Shown in pieces: positions 7,956-16,475 of a stretch of DNA of 64,000 nucleotides (positions within the stretch are counted from its first letter, which is position 1; each line of letters opens with the position of its first letter). Under the pieces are notes generated by a model that worked only from the letters and a program-made list of their open reading frames with translations, did not search any database and was not told where the DNA came from. Made by a program: the position numbers and the translations under genes. This DNA is from Shewanella mangrovisoli (GTDB lineage: Bacteria > Pseudomonadota > Gammaproteobacteria > Enterobacterales > Shewanellaceae), in the NCBI RefSeq assembly GCF_019457635.1, contig NZ_CP080412.1:3658001-3722000 (forward strand), in the 5' to 3' direction.

Positions 7956-10224
7956 GCCACATTCATTGTCAGCGAATCCTCTCCCTCGCTGGAAAACCAA
8001 ATTCAAACAAACCAGCCTGATTGGCTTAAGTCTCTTCTCCCCCGCACTGTTAGCCTGTGGCCCAGACTTTCCGCTGCAATTAACCCAAGACAGGCAGAAT
8101 AACCTAAGCTATTTACCACAAACCAGTTTTAGCCAACAGCTTAGCGGTTTAGCCAAACCACTGGCTTGGCAGTTTCAAGATGAACCTGCGGCGCAGGAAT
8201 ACCTCTGGGACGAGGTGCATAGTCGCTATCTTTCCCAGACTCGCGCCTATGAAAACAGCGAGTTATCCGAGGCTCAGCTCGCGCTAGTCAATAGCCTGCG
8301 TGATGCGCAAAGCTTGGCAGAGGCCGAGCAAATCGCCGCGCAGTTAAAAGAGGGCTTAGCGCCCGCCTTAACCTGGTACAGCCTTGGTGCCATGGCGTTT
8401 GATCTCAAAGAGTACGATAAGGCCAGCGATTACTTTAAAAAAGTCATCGCCCTACCTGAGAGTGAGCGCGCGGGTCGCAGCCTGTGGGCACTGTATAGCT
8501 TGTCTCGTATCGAGCTGATAAAAAGCAAAACCGCCAACGATAATAGCCATTTTGTCCAAGCCAATGCTTATTTGCAGCAACTACAAACTGAGGTGACCCA
8601 AGGCGCCGCCGATCCACTGCGCTTGAGCTTGGCAGGACTTGGCGAGCAGGCTTATATTCTGCTACATCAAGGCCAAGCTCAAATTGAAGTCACTCGTGGG
8701 GAATATGAGCCGCCTAAAATAGATGTAGCCTTAAATCCTGCCACCTTAGATAAGGTTATTGAACTCTATGCCACCCAGTCGGTGCAGGGCGACAGTAGCG
8801 GTTATGATTCGTTGCTGATGTTAAGCCGCAGCTTAATGTCTAAAAATATCAATGAGCTAAAACCATTATTACAGCAGCCGAGTGTGCAACAGTTGCTCAT
8901 TGCCTACTGGCAGAGCAGTGCCAATGATTTCGCCTTCGACGGACAACTGATGGACATGGGCCAAAAGGTTGCCGAAATCCTCACCGTATTCCCAACCGAT
9001 GGTGTAGTACTGAGCCAGGGCGATAAGTTAGCAGCGATTTACTACCAATTGGGTGACTATGCCAGCGCCGAGCGCATGCTGGCACTCGCCAAACCGAGCG
9101 GCTTAACTTGGTGGCTCACAGCGAAGCTTATGCTGCAAAAGGGTGACCAAGCCCAAGCGGCTAAGGCCTATGCCCAAGCAGTGCATCATTTTCCAACCGA
9201 TGCGACTTCAGGTACTGAGCATTTAAATGCTAAGGATACCCAACAACAAGCCATCGACGCCGATGCCCAACAAGCCACCTATTGCCGTATTCGCGCCGAG
9301 CAGGGCGTGTTATCCCTCGAGCGTGGCGAATATGTCGATGCCCTCAGCCAATTGTTCGCCAGTGGTGATGAGTATTGGCAGGATATTGCCTATGTGGCCG
9401 AGCGCGTGCTTACTACCGCCGAGCTTAAGCTGTTTATCGACGAGCATGTGCCGGTAATGAATTTCGAGTATCCCAAAGACAGCGATTGGTATGACAGTGT
9501 CGAGCCACTCAACAATCGCCTGCGTTACTTACTGGGCCGCCGCTTACTGCGTGAAGGGGCGATTGCTGAAGCTCCAGCTTATTTCAGTAATCCCACACTC
9601 AATGCCAACGTGCAGGAATATGGCAAGGCGCTGAGCACAGCCAAGAGTAGCAAGGGCATTGAGAGCGCCCGCGCCTATTGGACTGCCGCCGAACTCGCGC
9701 GTCATCAAGGCATGGAAATCTTAGGCTTTGAATTAGCACCGGATTATTCGATTTACGCTGGGATGTTCGACTTAAGGGATTGGTATGCAGCGGATAAGCT
9801 CAGCGATAAAGAGCAGCAACGCATCAGTGCCAGCCAAGCGATTCCCGATAAACGTTTCCACTATCGCTACCAAGCCGCCGAGTTGGCAAACAAAGCAGCC
9901 GATCTCGTGCCCCACAACAGCCAAGCCAATGCTGCGCTATTGTGCCAAGCCACAGGTTGGGTGTTATATCGCGATGATGAACTCGCCCGCCGCTACTATA
10001 AAAAATACGTCGCCAACGGTCCCTTTGTGCCTTGGGCGGAGAATTTTGGTACGCAGTGTGAAACCCCAGACTTTGACCGCGCCGTCGAACGGGAAAAGGC
10101 CAACCAAATCGCCGAATGGAATGCGATTTACCACAAACTCAAAAAGCCTGTGGCCGTTAGCTTTGCCATCATCGCCGCCCTACTCGGCGCTTACGCGTGG
10201 CGCAGAAGAAAGCGTAAACAGTAA
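7945..10224 (+). CDS. Large TPR-type lipoprotein with C-terminal membrane segment
   Basis: I chose ATG 7945 because CAGGGA stands just upstream and the start overlaps the stop of the DUF3142 gene. The 759-residue product has a signal ending in SPALLAC (lipobox), TPR-like helical pairs (e.g. YSLGAMAFDLKEYDKASDYF, and QLGDYASAERMLALA) and a C-terminal hydrophobic segment (VSFAIIAALLGAYAW) ending in RRRKRKQ. TPR domains mediate protein contacts. The overlap with the DUF3142 gene points to a joint cell-envelope function, which I cannot name. Confidence 0.75.
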   Translation: MRHKPHSLSANPLPRWKTKFKQTSLIGLSLFSPALLACGPDFPLQLTQDRQNNLSYLPQTSFSQQLSGLAKPLAWQFQDEPAAQEYLWDEVHSRYLSQTRAYENSELSEAQLALVNSLRDAQSLAEAEQIAAQLKEGLAPALTWYSLGAMAFDLKEYDKASDYFKKVIALPESERAGRSLWALYSLSRIELIKSKTANDNSHFVQANAYLQQLQTEVTQGAADPLRLSLAGLGEQAYILLHQGQAQIEVTRGEYEPPKIDVALNPATLDKVIELYATQSVQGDSSGYDSLLMLSRSLMSKNINELKPLLQQPSVQQLLIAYWQSSANDFAFDGQLMDMGQKVAEILTVFPTDGVVLSQGDKLAAIYYQLGDYASAERMLALAKPSGLTWWLTAKLMLQKGDQAQAAKAYAQAVHHFPTDATSGTEHLNAKDTQQQAIDADAQQATYCRIRAEQGVLSLERGEYVDALSQLFASGDEYWQDIAYVAERVLTTAELKLFIDEHVPVMNFEYPKDSDWYDSVEPLNNRLRYLLGRRLLREGAIAEAPAYFSNPTLNANVQEYGKALSTAKSSKGIESARAYWTAAELARHQGMEILGFELAPDYSIYAGMFDLRDWYAADKLSDKEQQRISASQAIPDKRFHYRYQAAELANKAADLVPHNSQANAALLCQATGWVLYRDDELARRYYKKYVANGPFVPWAENFGTQCETPDFDRAVEREKANQIAEWNAIYHKLKKPVAVSFAIIAALLGAYAWRRRKRKQ

Positions 10225-10232
10225 AAACACAA

Positions 10233-10264
10233 AGCGCCTTTCTTATATCACCAAGAAAGGCGCT
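10233..10264. terminator. Hairpin after the TPR lipoprotein gene
   Basis: A perfect 12-bp stem with an 8-nt loop. No T run follows on the plus strand; on the minus strand the stem is followed by TTGTGTTTTT. It could end transcription coming from either side, more convincingly from the right. Confidence 0.55.
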
Positions 10265-10435
10265 AAAGCTGAGCGAATATTCCAGCCTCTACACTTATGC
10301 GGTTAAGTGTAGAAGTTATAAAGCATGATTCTGAATATTAAAGACTCAAATTATTTCAAGATTAGAAATACTCTAACGAACCTTAACACTGCTATTAATT
10401 GCCATTGCTTCCCCAGTGACACGCCGCCTCTTTAT

Positions 10436-10540
10436 TTAACAAGAAGTATCCCTATAGGCTCGACGGCGGCATCTGCAACACATGGAAGTGTAAATGCCGC
10501 GTTCACATGGATGTGAAAGAGCGGCCATGCCGCCAACGGT
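10436..10540. repeat. Probable interspersed repetitive element fragment
   Basis: A G/C-rich patch inside A/T-rich flanks. It contains CGGCGGCATCTGCAACACAT and ACATGGATGTGAAAGAGCGG, sequence of a kind that I associate with dispersed repeats in Shewanella genomes (they give spurious ORFs with translations like HPCERGIYTSM). No second copy exists in this window, so the call rests on memory of the family. Confidence 0.35.
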
Positions 10541-10819
10541 CACTGTTGCAACAATGGCAATCTTTACGACCATCGAACTGTTCATCTGGCTAAAAGCTTT
10601 TGCCCCAAAGTTATTCAGACTCAATATCCGCACATTCATTTGGGACATAGCATCCCATTACTAAAACTTATCGAAATCAGAACATCTAGGCCGTAAAAAT
10701 CTAGCAGTCTCCAACTCTCAATGAAAACACTATAAGACGTTGATTATAAATTGAAAGCATGTTTAAAAAGATGCATTATTTGAATGTCATATCAGCACAT
10801 GGTTTTATTGAGGAAGAAC

Positions 10820-12724
10820 ATGAAGCTAAGTTTTATCCGGCTATCGAACTTTCAATCGTTCGGACCAGAACCAACCACTCTTACACTTGATGACATGACC
10901 TATTTAATTGGCCCAAATGGTTCAGGTAAAACGGCAGCCCTACTGGCTCTGAGCCGCATGTTTGGTTTCAACCCTGCTATGCGTAGAATCCAGCGCTCTG
11001 ACTTTAACGTGCCATTGAAAGAAGAAGAGGTTCCGGAGGAACGGACACTTTGGCTTGAAGCTGAGTTTTCTTTTCCTGAGCTGAGAGAGGGTGCTGATAG
11101 TTGTACAGTGGCCCCCCATTTTGGACATATGAGGTTGGACACTCCTGATGGTTTGCCCAGAGTTCGCTATCGCCTTACGGCTAGAATGGGAATTGATGGG
11201 GATATTGAAGAATCATTTGACTATGTGCTTGAAGTTAACCCTGATGACTCCCCACTTAGTTGTGCGAAGGTACCCCGCGGTGAACGCAACCATATCCATG
11301 TTCACTACTTACCAGCCAGACGCGATCCTGCCGACCATGTAACCTATGGTTCTAACGCTATTTTGGGAAGGATGTTACGCGCAATTCAGTGGGGCAATGA
11401 GCGAGAAACCATTAGTCGGCTGGCAGGTGAAATAACAGGTAGTTTAGTTGAGAATCCTTCCATTATGGCTCTGAGCCAAGGACTAACATCAACGTGGAAC
11501 AAACTACATAAAGGAAACTTTTTCACTGATCCTAAGGTTACATTTGCCGCATCGGAAATCGAAGCCCTACTGAGACATACTTCGATTTCATTTGGCCCAG
11601 GACATGACGAGGGCTTCGTTGATTTCACTCGCTTGAGCGATGGTCAAAAATCGATGCTGTATCTTTCCTTGGTTTTGTCATCCCAATTGGTCAATAAAGC
11701 CGTTCTCAGTGGAGCCAATGAATCATTCGATGTTGAGAAGCTCAAGCCACCAGTTTTTACAGTGATTGCTCTGGAAGAGCCAGAAAATAGCCTCTCGCCT
11801 CACTATCTAGGTCGCATAGTTAATGCAATAAAGGAAATGACAAACAGTGGTGATGCCCAAGCTTTGATTGCTACTCATGCTCCTTCAATGTTACGTCGTG
11901 TAAAACCAGAGGACATTCGTTACCTACGTCTTGATGCTTCTCGAAACACTCAGGTGAAGCATATTCTGATGCCATCAACCAAGGATGAAGCGCACAAATT
12001 TGTCCGGCAAGCTGTCCAAGCGTTTCCTGAAATATATTTCTCTCGCCTAGTCGTGCTTGGAGAGGGCGATAGTGAAGAGATAGTTCTTCCTAGACTTCTT
12101 GCCGCCAAAGGTATCCCAATTGATGAGTCAGCCATAACAGTGGCCCCTCTCGGTGGGCGGCACGTAAACCACTTTTGGCGACTTTTATCAGCATTGGAAA
12201 TCCCCTACATAACTCTGCTTGACCTCGATGTTGCTCGATATCAAGCTGGCTGGGGAAGGATTAAATATGTGAATGATCAATTAGCGGTATTTAACCCCAC
12301 AAAAGTCCTTCCAGCAAATCATGTGATACCTTCGTGGAACAGTCCTAAACACATGGTTAGGGACTATGAAAATTATTGTGCTGCCTTAGAAGAGCGCGGG
12401 GTGTATTTTTCCTTTCCGATGGACTTGGATTTTTCGATGCTAATTGCTTATCCAGAAGCCTACGATGTGCAGAAGGAAGACCCTGAAGAATCCACAATTA
12501 AGGCTGTATTGGGTAAAAGTCATTTCAACTTTGAACAATACAGTGATGATGAGCGAAAGCTGTTTAACAGCTATCATCAACGGTTCAAACTGGGGAGTAA
12601 ACCTGCGTCACATATCGAAGCGTTTGCCAAACTAACTGATGAAGAGATACTCCAAAACATACCTGAGTCGATAAACCGATTGGCGCGTGTAGTTAAAGAG
12701 CGACTAGAGGCTATACCAGAATGA
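10820..12724 (+). CDS. gajA: Gabija anti-phage protein GajA (OLD-family AAA ATPase/TOPRIM nuclease)
   Basis: The start is ATG 10820, with AGGAAG 4 nt upstream. The 634-residue protein has Walker A GPNGSGKT (about 31-38), an ABC-like signature LSDGQKSMLYLSLVLSS (about 271), Walker B TVIALEEPEN (about 313-322) and a switch ATHAPSMLRR. A C-terminal TOPRIM domain follows with GEGDSEE (about 414-420) and DLDVARY (about 467). In Gabija, GajA assembles as a tetramer and nicks DNA at specific sites, held off by nucleotides and released when phage replication depletes them. The gene overlaps gajB by ATGA. All expected catalytic acidic residues are visible. A stand-alone class 2 OLD nuclease is the alternative name for the same domain set. 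Confidence 0.85.
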   Translation: MKLSFIRLSNFQSFGPEPTTLTLDDMTYLIGPNGSGKTAALLALSRMFGFNPAMRRIQRSDFNVPLKEEEVPEERTLWLEAEFSFPELREGADSCTVAPHFGHMRLDTPDGLPRVRYRLTARMGIDGDIEESFDYVLEVNPDDSPLSCAKVPRGERNHIHVHYLPARRDPADHVTYGSNAILGRMLRAIQWGNERETISRLAGEITGSLVENPSIMALSQGLTSTWNKLHKGNFFTDPKVTFAASEIEALLRHTSISFGPGHDEGFVDFTRLSDGQKSMLYLSLVLSSQLVNKAVLSGANESFDVEKLKPPVFTVIALEEPENSLSPHYLGRIVNAIKEMTNSGDAQALIATHAPSMLRRVKPEDIRYLRLDASRNTQVKHILMPSTKDEAHKFVRQAVQAFPEIYFSRLVVLGEGDSEEIVLPRLLAAKGIPIDESAITVAPLGGRHVNHFWRLLSALEIPYITLLDLDVARYQAGWGRIKYVNDQLAVFNPTKVLPANHVIPSWNSPKHMVRDYENYCAALEERGVYFSFPMDLDFSMLIAYPEAYDVQKEDPEESTIKAVLGKSHFNFEQYSDDERKLFNSYHQRFKLGSKPASHIEAFAKLTDEEILQNIPESINRLARVVKERLEAIPE

Positions 12725-14370
12725 TAGCTATAGACTCTTGGAAACCTTCGGATGGATTGCAACTAGAACCCAATGCTTACATCGCCGCAACAGAACAGAA
12801 TCAATCTCTGGCACTTACTGCAGGACCAGGGGCCGGAAAAACGGAAATGTTGGCTCAAAGAGCAGATTTCCTTCTACGGACTGGAGTATCAAGATACCCA
12901 AAACGAATTTTAGCGATTTCTTTCAAGGTTGATGCTAGTAAGAACTTGAAAGAACGAGTATTGCGTCGATGTGGTACTGAATTAGGTTCTCGCCTCGATA
13001 GTTACACTTTCCACGCATTTGCAAAGCGCATTATTGATAGATTTAGGGTGGTACTCACTGGAAATGATGCTCTGAATATCGGTTATACGATTGGTGAAAC
13101 TAAAATTCGACATCAGCAGATACTATTTCTTGATCTTGTTCCTTTAGCAATCAAAATTCTACAGAGTTCAGAGGTTGCCAGAAACGCAATTAGGCAAACA
13201 TATAGTGATGTGTTTCTAGATGAATTTCAGGATTGCACCAATCAGCAATATGAGTTGGTTAAATTAGCTTTTCTTGGAACGGGTGCGCGTCTTACGGCAG
13301 TTGGTGATACTAAACAAAAAATAATGGGTTGGGCCGGTGCTCTGGAAGGCATTTTTCTGCAGTTTTCCAGAGATTTTGGAGCTAGACCTTTAAACATGTA
13401 TCGAAACTTTCGGTCGCAGCCGACATTGCTGCGTTTACAGAACGAGATAATTCGTACTCTGGACCCCTCATCTATCATGCCCGATGAGCAACTCACTGGT
13501 CAGGGAGGAGAAATCAGTTCATTAAAGTTTAATACGTGTGCCAGTGAAGCTGAATGGATAGCAGATACTGTGTCAATGTGGATTAGAGACGAAAAGGTGC
13601 CAACTTCTGAAATAGCCATCCTAATCTCAAAACAACTCGAGTTGTACGCTGCTCCACTTATGGCGGCTTTTGAAAGCCGTAGCGTACCTTATCGTAATGA
13701 ACAGCAGATGCAAGATATTACCAGCGAGCCGCTGGCCAGACTCATCGTTGATTACCTTCAATGTCTCTATGGGGAACGTTGCCCAGAAGCCTGGAGAACA
13801 TTGTCTAAGCTCCTTACTCCATTCGAGGATGAGGAGTCTTCTTCAAGTGCTAAGCAAACCCTTGGTCAGTTTATTCGCCGAGAAAGACAAGCAATTGCTA
13901 AACAGGATATTGGTGGAGACCGATATTCGTCTTGGTGGGAAAGAGTTCGTTCATTCTTGAAGTTCGTTGGCGTTGAAACTGCTGCATCTTTATCACCAGA
14001 CTACGAGTCAAAAGAGCGGCTTAACGAGATAGCAATCGAAACTCGTAATCGTATAAATGAGCTGAGAAGGATTGATGCTGACTTGTTGAGTGCGTTAAAT
14101 CGATTCTCTGATGACCAAGCAGTTAGTATTCTAACCATCCATAAAAGCAAGGGGCTTGAGTACGATTCAGTGATAATGATGGCAATTGAGAACGAGATTT
14201 TTTTTGGTGATCAAGACGCTAATCGCTGCGCTTTCTTTGTGGGGGTATCACGTGCCAAGCGGCGGCTGGTGCTAACGCATTCTGATATGAGACAAAGGCC
14301 AGGGGAGTATACCGGGCGCTGGAGCGAACAGAGAACACCTCAGGAGGAATATTTGGGTTATACGCGCTGA
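12721..14370 (+). CDS. gajB: Gabija protein GajB (UvrD/PcrA-like superfamily 1 helicase)
   Basis: This 549-residue SF1 helicase carries Walker A AGPGAGKTE (about 34-42), motif II FLDEFQD (about 164-170), motif III GDTKQKIMGWAG (about 194), motif IV/V ILTIHKSKGLEYD (about 470) and motif VI FVGVSRAKRR (about 505-514). All are intact. It starts inside the gajA stop (ATGA), a translational coupling seen in many two-gene defence systems. Housekeeping UvrD is longer (about 720 residues). GajB joins the GajA complex and senses DNA ends or replication products, with both subunits needed for defence. Confidence 0.85.
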   Translation: MIAIDSWKPSDGLQLEPNAYIAATEQNQSLALTAGPGAGKTEMLAQRADFLLRTGVSRYPKRILAISFKVDASKNLKERVLRRCGTELGSRLDSYTFHAFAKRIIDRFRVVLTGNDALNIGYTIGETKIRHQQILFLDLVPLAIKILQSSEVARNAIRQTYSDVFLDEFQDCTNQQYELVKLAFLGTGARLTAVGDTKQKIMGWAGALEGIFLQFSRDFGARPLNMYRNFRSQPTLLRLQNEIIRTLDPSSIMPDEQLTGQGGEISSLKFNTCASEAEWIADTVSMWIRDEKVPTSEIAILISKQLELYAAPLMAAFESRSVPYRNEQQMQDITSEPLARLIVDYLQCLYGERCPEAWRTLSKLLTPFEDEESSSSAKQTLGQFIRRERQAIAKQDIGGDRYSSWWERVRSFLKFVGVETAASLSPDYESKERLNEIAIETRNRINELRRIDADLLSALNRFSDDQAVSILTIHKSKGLEYDSVIMMAIENEIFFGDQDANRCAFFVGVSRAKRRLVLTHSDMRQRPGEYTGRWSEQRTPQEEYLGYTR

Positions 14371-14389
14371 TTTCTTCGGCGATATTTGA

Positions 14390-14426
14390 GTTTTATTGAT
14401 TGATTACCCCATCCAATCAATAAAAC
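14390..14426. terminator. Hairpin after gajB
   Basis: A perfect 13-bp stem GTTTTATTGATTG (14390-14402) / CAATCAATAAAAC (14414-14426) with an 11-nt loop, 20 bp past the gajB stop. It is A/T-rich and has no T run, so it is a weak terminator or an mRNA-stabilising structure. Confidence 0.5.
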
Positions 14427-14529
14427 TAATCCAATAGGTTTTGCTGCCCCACTATTTCTGGCCAACTCTTGTCCCAAAACATGCGGTGTATTTCTTTGTT
14501 AATACTCACATGCGACGCCGATGCTAAAC

Positions 14530-14638
14530 AGGTGAGCCATGGTGGTTTGCGAGACGACCGTCCGCCCCACGGACGGGGCGGTCGAGCGTCCAAGGATGGA
14601 CTCGCTGCGTGTCGATGAGCGAATACCATGGCTCACCT
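14530..14638. repeat. 109-bp palindromic element with 14-bp perfect terminal inverted repeats
   Basis: The ends AGGTGAGCCATGGT (14530-14543) and ACCATGGCTCACCT (14625-14638) are exact reverse complements. Inside lies a second hairpin, CGTCCG/CGGACG, flanked by GACCG/CGGTC, in a G/C-rich core. The shape is that of a non-autonomous, MITE-like or REP-like element. Confidence 0.65.
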
Positions 14639-14776
14639 ATAACTCAGCACTTAAATATCGTCTCCCCCCAAATTTTATGCCGTTAAGGGAACTATCCAAC
14701 ACATTTTTCCCCCTTCAATTCCAACTGCATTTCTTTGGAATGAAAACGTTTCCTACTGAAACAAGTTAACCCGCCC

Positions 14777-15730
14777 TTATGGATTCACCCAATTAACTCG
14801 CTCGCCAGCTATATAGGCGCTGAGATTTGCCGTCGCGATATTTAATAAGTTCTGCCGTGCTTCTTTGGTCGCCCAGGCATTGTGGGGGCTGATACTGATA
14901 TTCGGCGCAGTGAGTAGCGGATTATCCGCACTCGGTGGTTCGGTTGAGAGAACATCGACGCCGGCAAAGACTTTGCCCTGCGCTAATGCCGCCGCCAGCG
15001 CAGCCTCATCGATTAAGCCGCCGCGCGCGGTGTTGATCAGTAGCGCCTGCGGCTTCATTAATTCGAGGGTTTGGGTATTAATTAGCTCGGTTGTCTCTGG
15101 GGTGAGTGGGCAGTGGAGCGAGAGAATATCGGACTCCTTGAATACCGTATCACGGGATGTCCAACTCACACCTTGGGGTAAATCGCTAGGTTCGGTGCGG
15201 GTATTGACTAACACCTTCATACCGAAGGCTAAAGCGAGTTTAGCGACCTGCTGGCCAATATCCCCATAACCAATCAAGCCTAAGGTTTTGCCTTTGAGGG
15301 ATTGCAGCGGCATTAAGGTAAAACAAAAGTCACTGCAATTACTCCACTGCCCTGCGGCAACGGCTTGATGGTGCGCCGCAACGGCCTGCGTGTGATGCAA
15401 AATATGGGCAAACACCATTTGCGCAACGGCATCTGGGCCATAGGCGGGCACGTTGGTGACCACTATGCCTAACTCTTTTGCGGCGGCGAGATCCACCACG
15501 TTAGTGCCGGTAGCGAGCACACCGATATATTTAAGCTTAGGCAATTGAGCTAAGGTGTTGGCATCGAGGGGCGTCTTATTGGTGAGCACAATTTCGGCAT
15601 TCTGAGCGCGGGGGATAATCTCGGTCGAGGGCGTGCGGGCAAAACAACTAAAGTCCCCTAATGCGCTGACCGCTTGCCAGGTTAAATCCCCAGGGTTTAA
15701 GGTTTCACCATCGAGTACGACTATTTTCAT
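14777..15730 (-). CDS. D-2-hydroxyacid dehydrogenase, glycerate dehydrogenase/hydroxypyruvate reductase-like
   Basis: A 317-residue NAD(P)-dependent enzyme of the 2-hydroxyacid dehydrogenase family. It has the Rossmann motif GLIGYGDIGQQVA, the catalytic arginine in INTARGGLIDE, the catalytic glutamate in DVLSTEPP and the catalytic histidine in ISPHNAW. It most resembles HprA-type glycerate dehydrogenases, which reduce hydroxypyruvate or glyoxylate; the exact substrate cannot be told from sequence. The start ATG is preceded by AGAGGT. It is monocistronic and convergent to the defence island. Confidence 0.85.
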   Translation of the reverse strand: MKIVVLDGETLNPGDLTWQAVSALGDFSCFARTPSTEIIPRAQNAEIVLTNKTPLDANTLAQLPKLKYIGVLATGTNVVDLAAAKELGIVVTNVPAYGPDAVAQMVFAHILHHTQAVAAHHQAVAAGQWSNCSDFCFTLMPLQSLKGKTLGLIGYGDIGQQVAKLALAFGMKVLVNTRTEPSDLPQGVSWTSRDTVFKESDILSLHCPLTPETTELINTQTLELMKPQALLINTARGGLIDEAALAAALAQGKVFAGVDVLSTEPPSADNPLLTAPNISISPHNAWATKEARQNLLNIATANLSAYIAGERVNWVNP

Positions 15731-15775
15731 CTTTACCTCTTAACTGCGTTTGCGCCTTGCCCATAAGCAGGGGAA

Positions 15776-16420
15776 TTAAAAACTGAGTTTGACCCCAAGA
15801 TTGGCTTGCACTTGCCACATCACATCCGATGTCACATGCCAAAGGCATTGGTCTTCATTACAAAAAAGTGAGCTGTCACTGTCGATAAAGGTGGCATAGC
15901 CGCGCAGATCAGCAAACAGCGCGAAGTTTTGCGTCATGCGGTATTCGGCGCCGCCACCAATGCCCATGGAGAAGCGGGTTTCCGTTGACCAATCATCGGG
16001 CATCATCCGAGTCACCCCCGCACTGGCGGTAATGTAGGGCTGAAAATCACCACTTGGGAAGAATAAAGTGCCGCCAAGGTGGATATAGTCCACATCTAAG
16101 GAGGCGACTAAGTCAGGGGTAAACAGACCGCCGCTTTTCAGCTCGGAGGATTGACGACTGTAGAGCAGGTAGATATTGCCGGGATCGTTAGTGCCAATCC
16201 CTAACATGATGCCGTAATGGCTCGCCTCTTCGATACCCACACTCTGCTTATTATCGGTTTCAGCCTTGTCTGCATCGAGTTCATTGATATCGAACGAGCT
16301 GCCGCCAAAACTGTAACCACCGTAGGGGGCGACAAACAACTCGGGTTCGGCATAGGTTGGTAATGCGAGGGCTAGGGGTAATAAACCTGCTATCACAGTT
16401 AATCGGTTAACGTATTTCAT
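15776..16420 (-). CDS. Outer-membrane beta-barrel protein of unknown function
   Basis: A 214-residue protein with a signal peptide (cleavage near LPTYA/EPELF), alternating hydrophobic strands and a terminal aromatic residue (VKLSF), as in small OmpA/OmpX-type barrels. Two cysteines in LFCNEDQCLW could form an outer-loop disulfide. The start is ATG after AAGGGATTAAG. It may be porin-like or structural; no specific role is evident. Confidence 0.7.
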   Translation of the reverse strand: MKYVNRLTVIAGLLPLALALPTYAEPELFVAPYGGYSFGGSSFDINELDADKAETDNKQSVGIEEASHYGIMLGIGTNDPGNIYLLYSRQSSELKSGGLFTPDLVASLDVDYIHLGGTLFFPSGDFQPYITASAGVTRMMPDDWSTETRFSMGIGGGAEYRMTQNFALFADLRGYATFIDSDSSLFCNEDQCLWHVTSDVMWQVQANLGVKLSF

Positions 16421-16475
16421 CTTAATCCCTTATCTGTCGTTATTATTCCTTGCGTCGACAACGTTAACCGAAGCG

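Larger units (their letters stand above)
10225..10819. other. Left border region of the defence island, about 595 bp, no gene
   Basis: Two hairpins stand near the left end: 10233-10264 (12-bp perfect stem AGCGCCTTTCTT/AAGAAAGGCGCT) and 10288-10311 (9-bp stem CTACACTTA/TAAGTGTAG). An apparent interspersed-repeat fragment follows at about 10436-10540. The last 200 bp before gajA are A/T-rich and should hold its promoter. Short open frames on both strands lack ribosome sites and look spurious. Confidence 0.6.
14371..14776. other. Right border region of the defence island, about 400 bp, no gene
   Basis: It holds a long hairpin just after gajB (14390-14426) and a 109-bp inverted-repeat element (14530-14638). 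The rest down to the convergent dehydrogenase gene shows nothing definite. Confidence 0.6.

Noticed and set aside
9785..10306. A 173-codon open frame in another phase of the TPR lipoprotein gene
   Set aside because: It lies almost wholly inside a well-supported gene, and its translation is low in coding character.
10304..10319. A 16-base match between this site and about 62805-62820 (TTAAGTGTAGAAGTTA)
   Set aside because: One shared 16-mer in 64 kb can arise by chance, and the flanks do not match.
10325..10648. Short open frames on both strands between the TPR gene and gajA
   Set aside because: They overlap each other and the repeat-like patch, lack ribosome sites and match nothing that I recognise.
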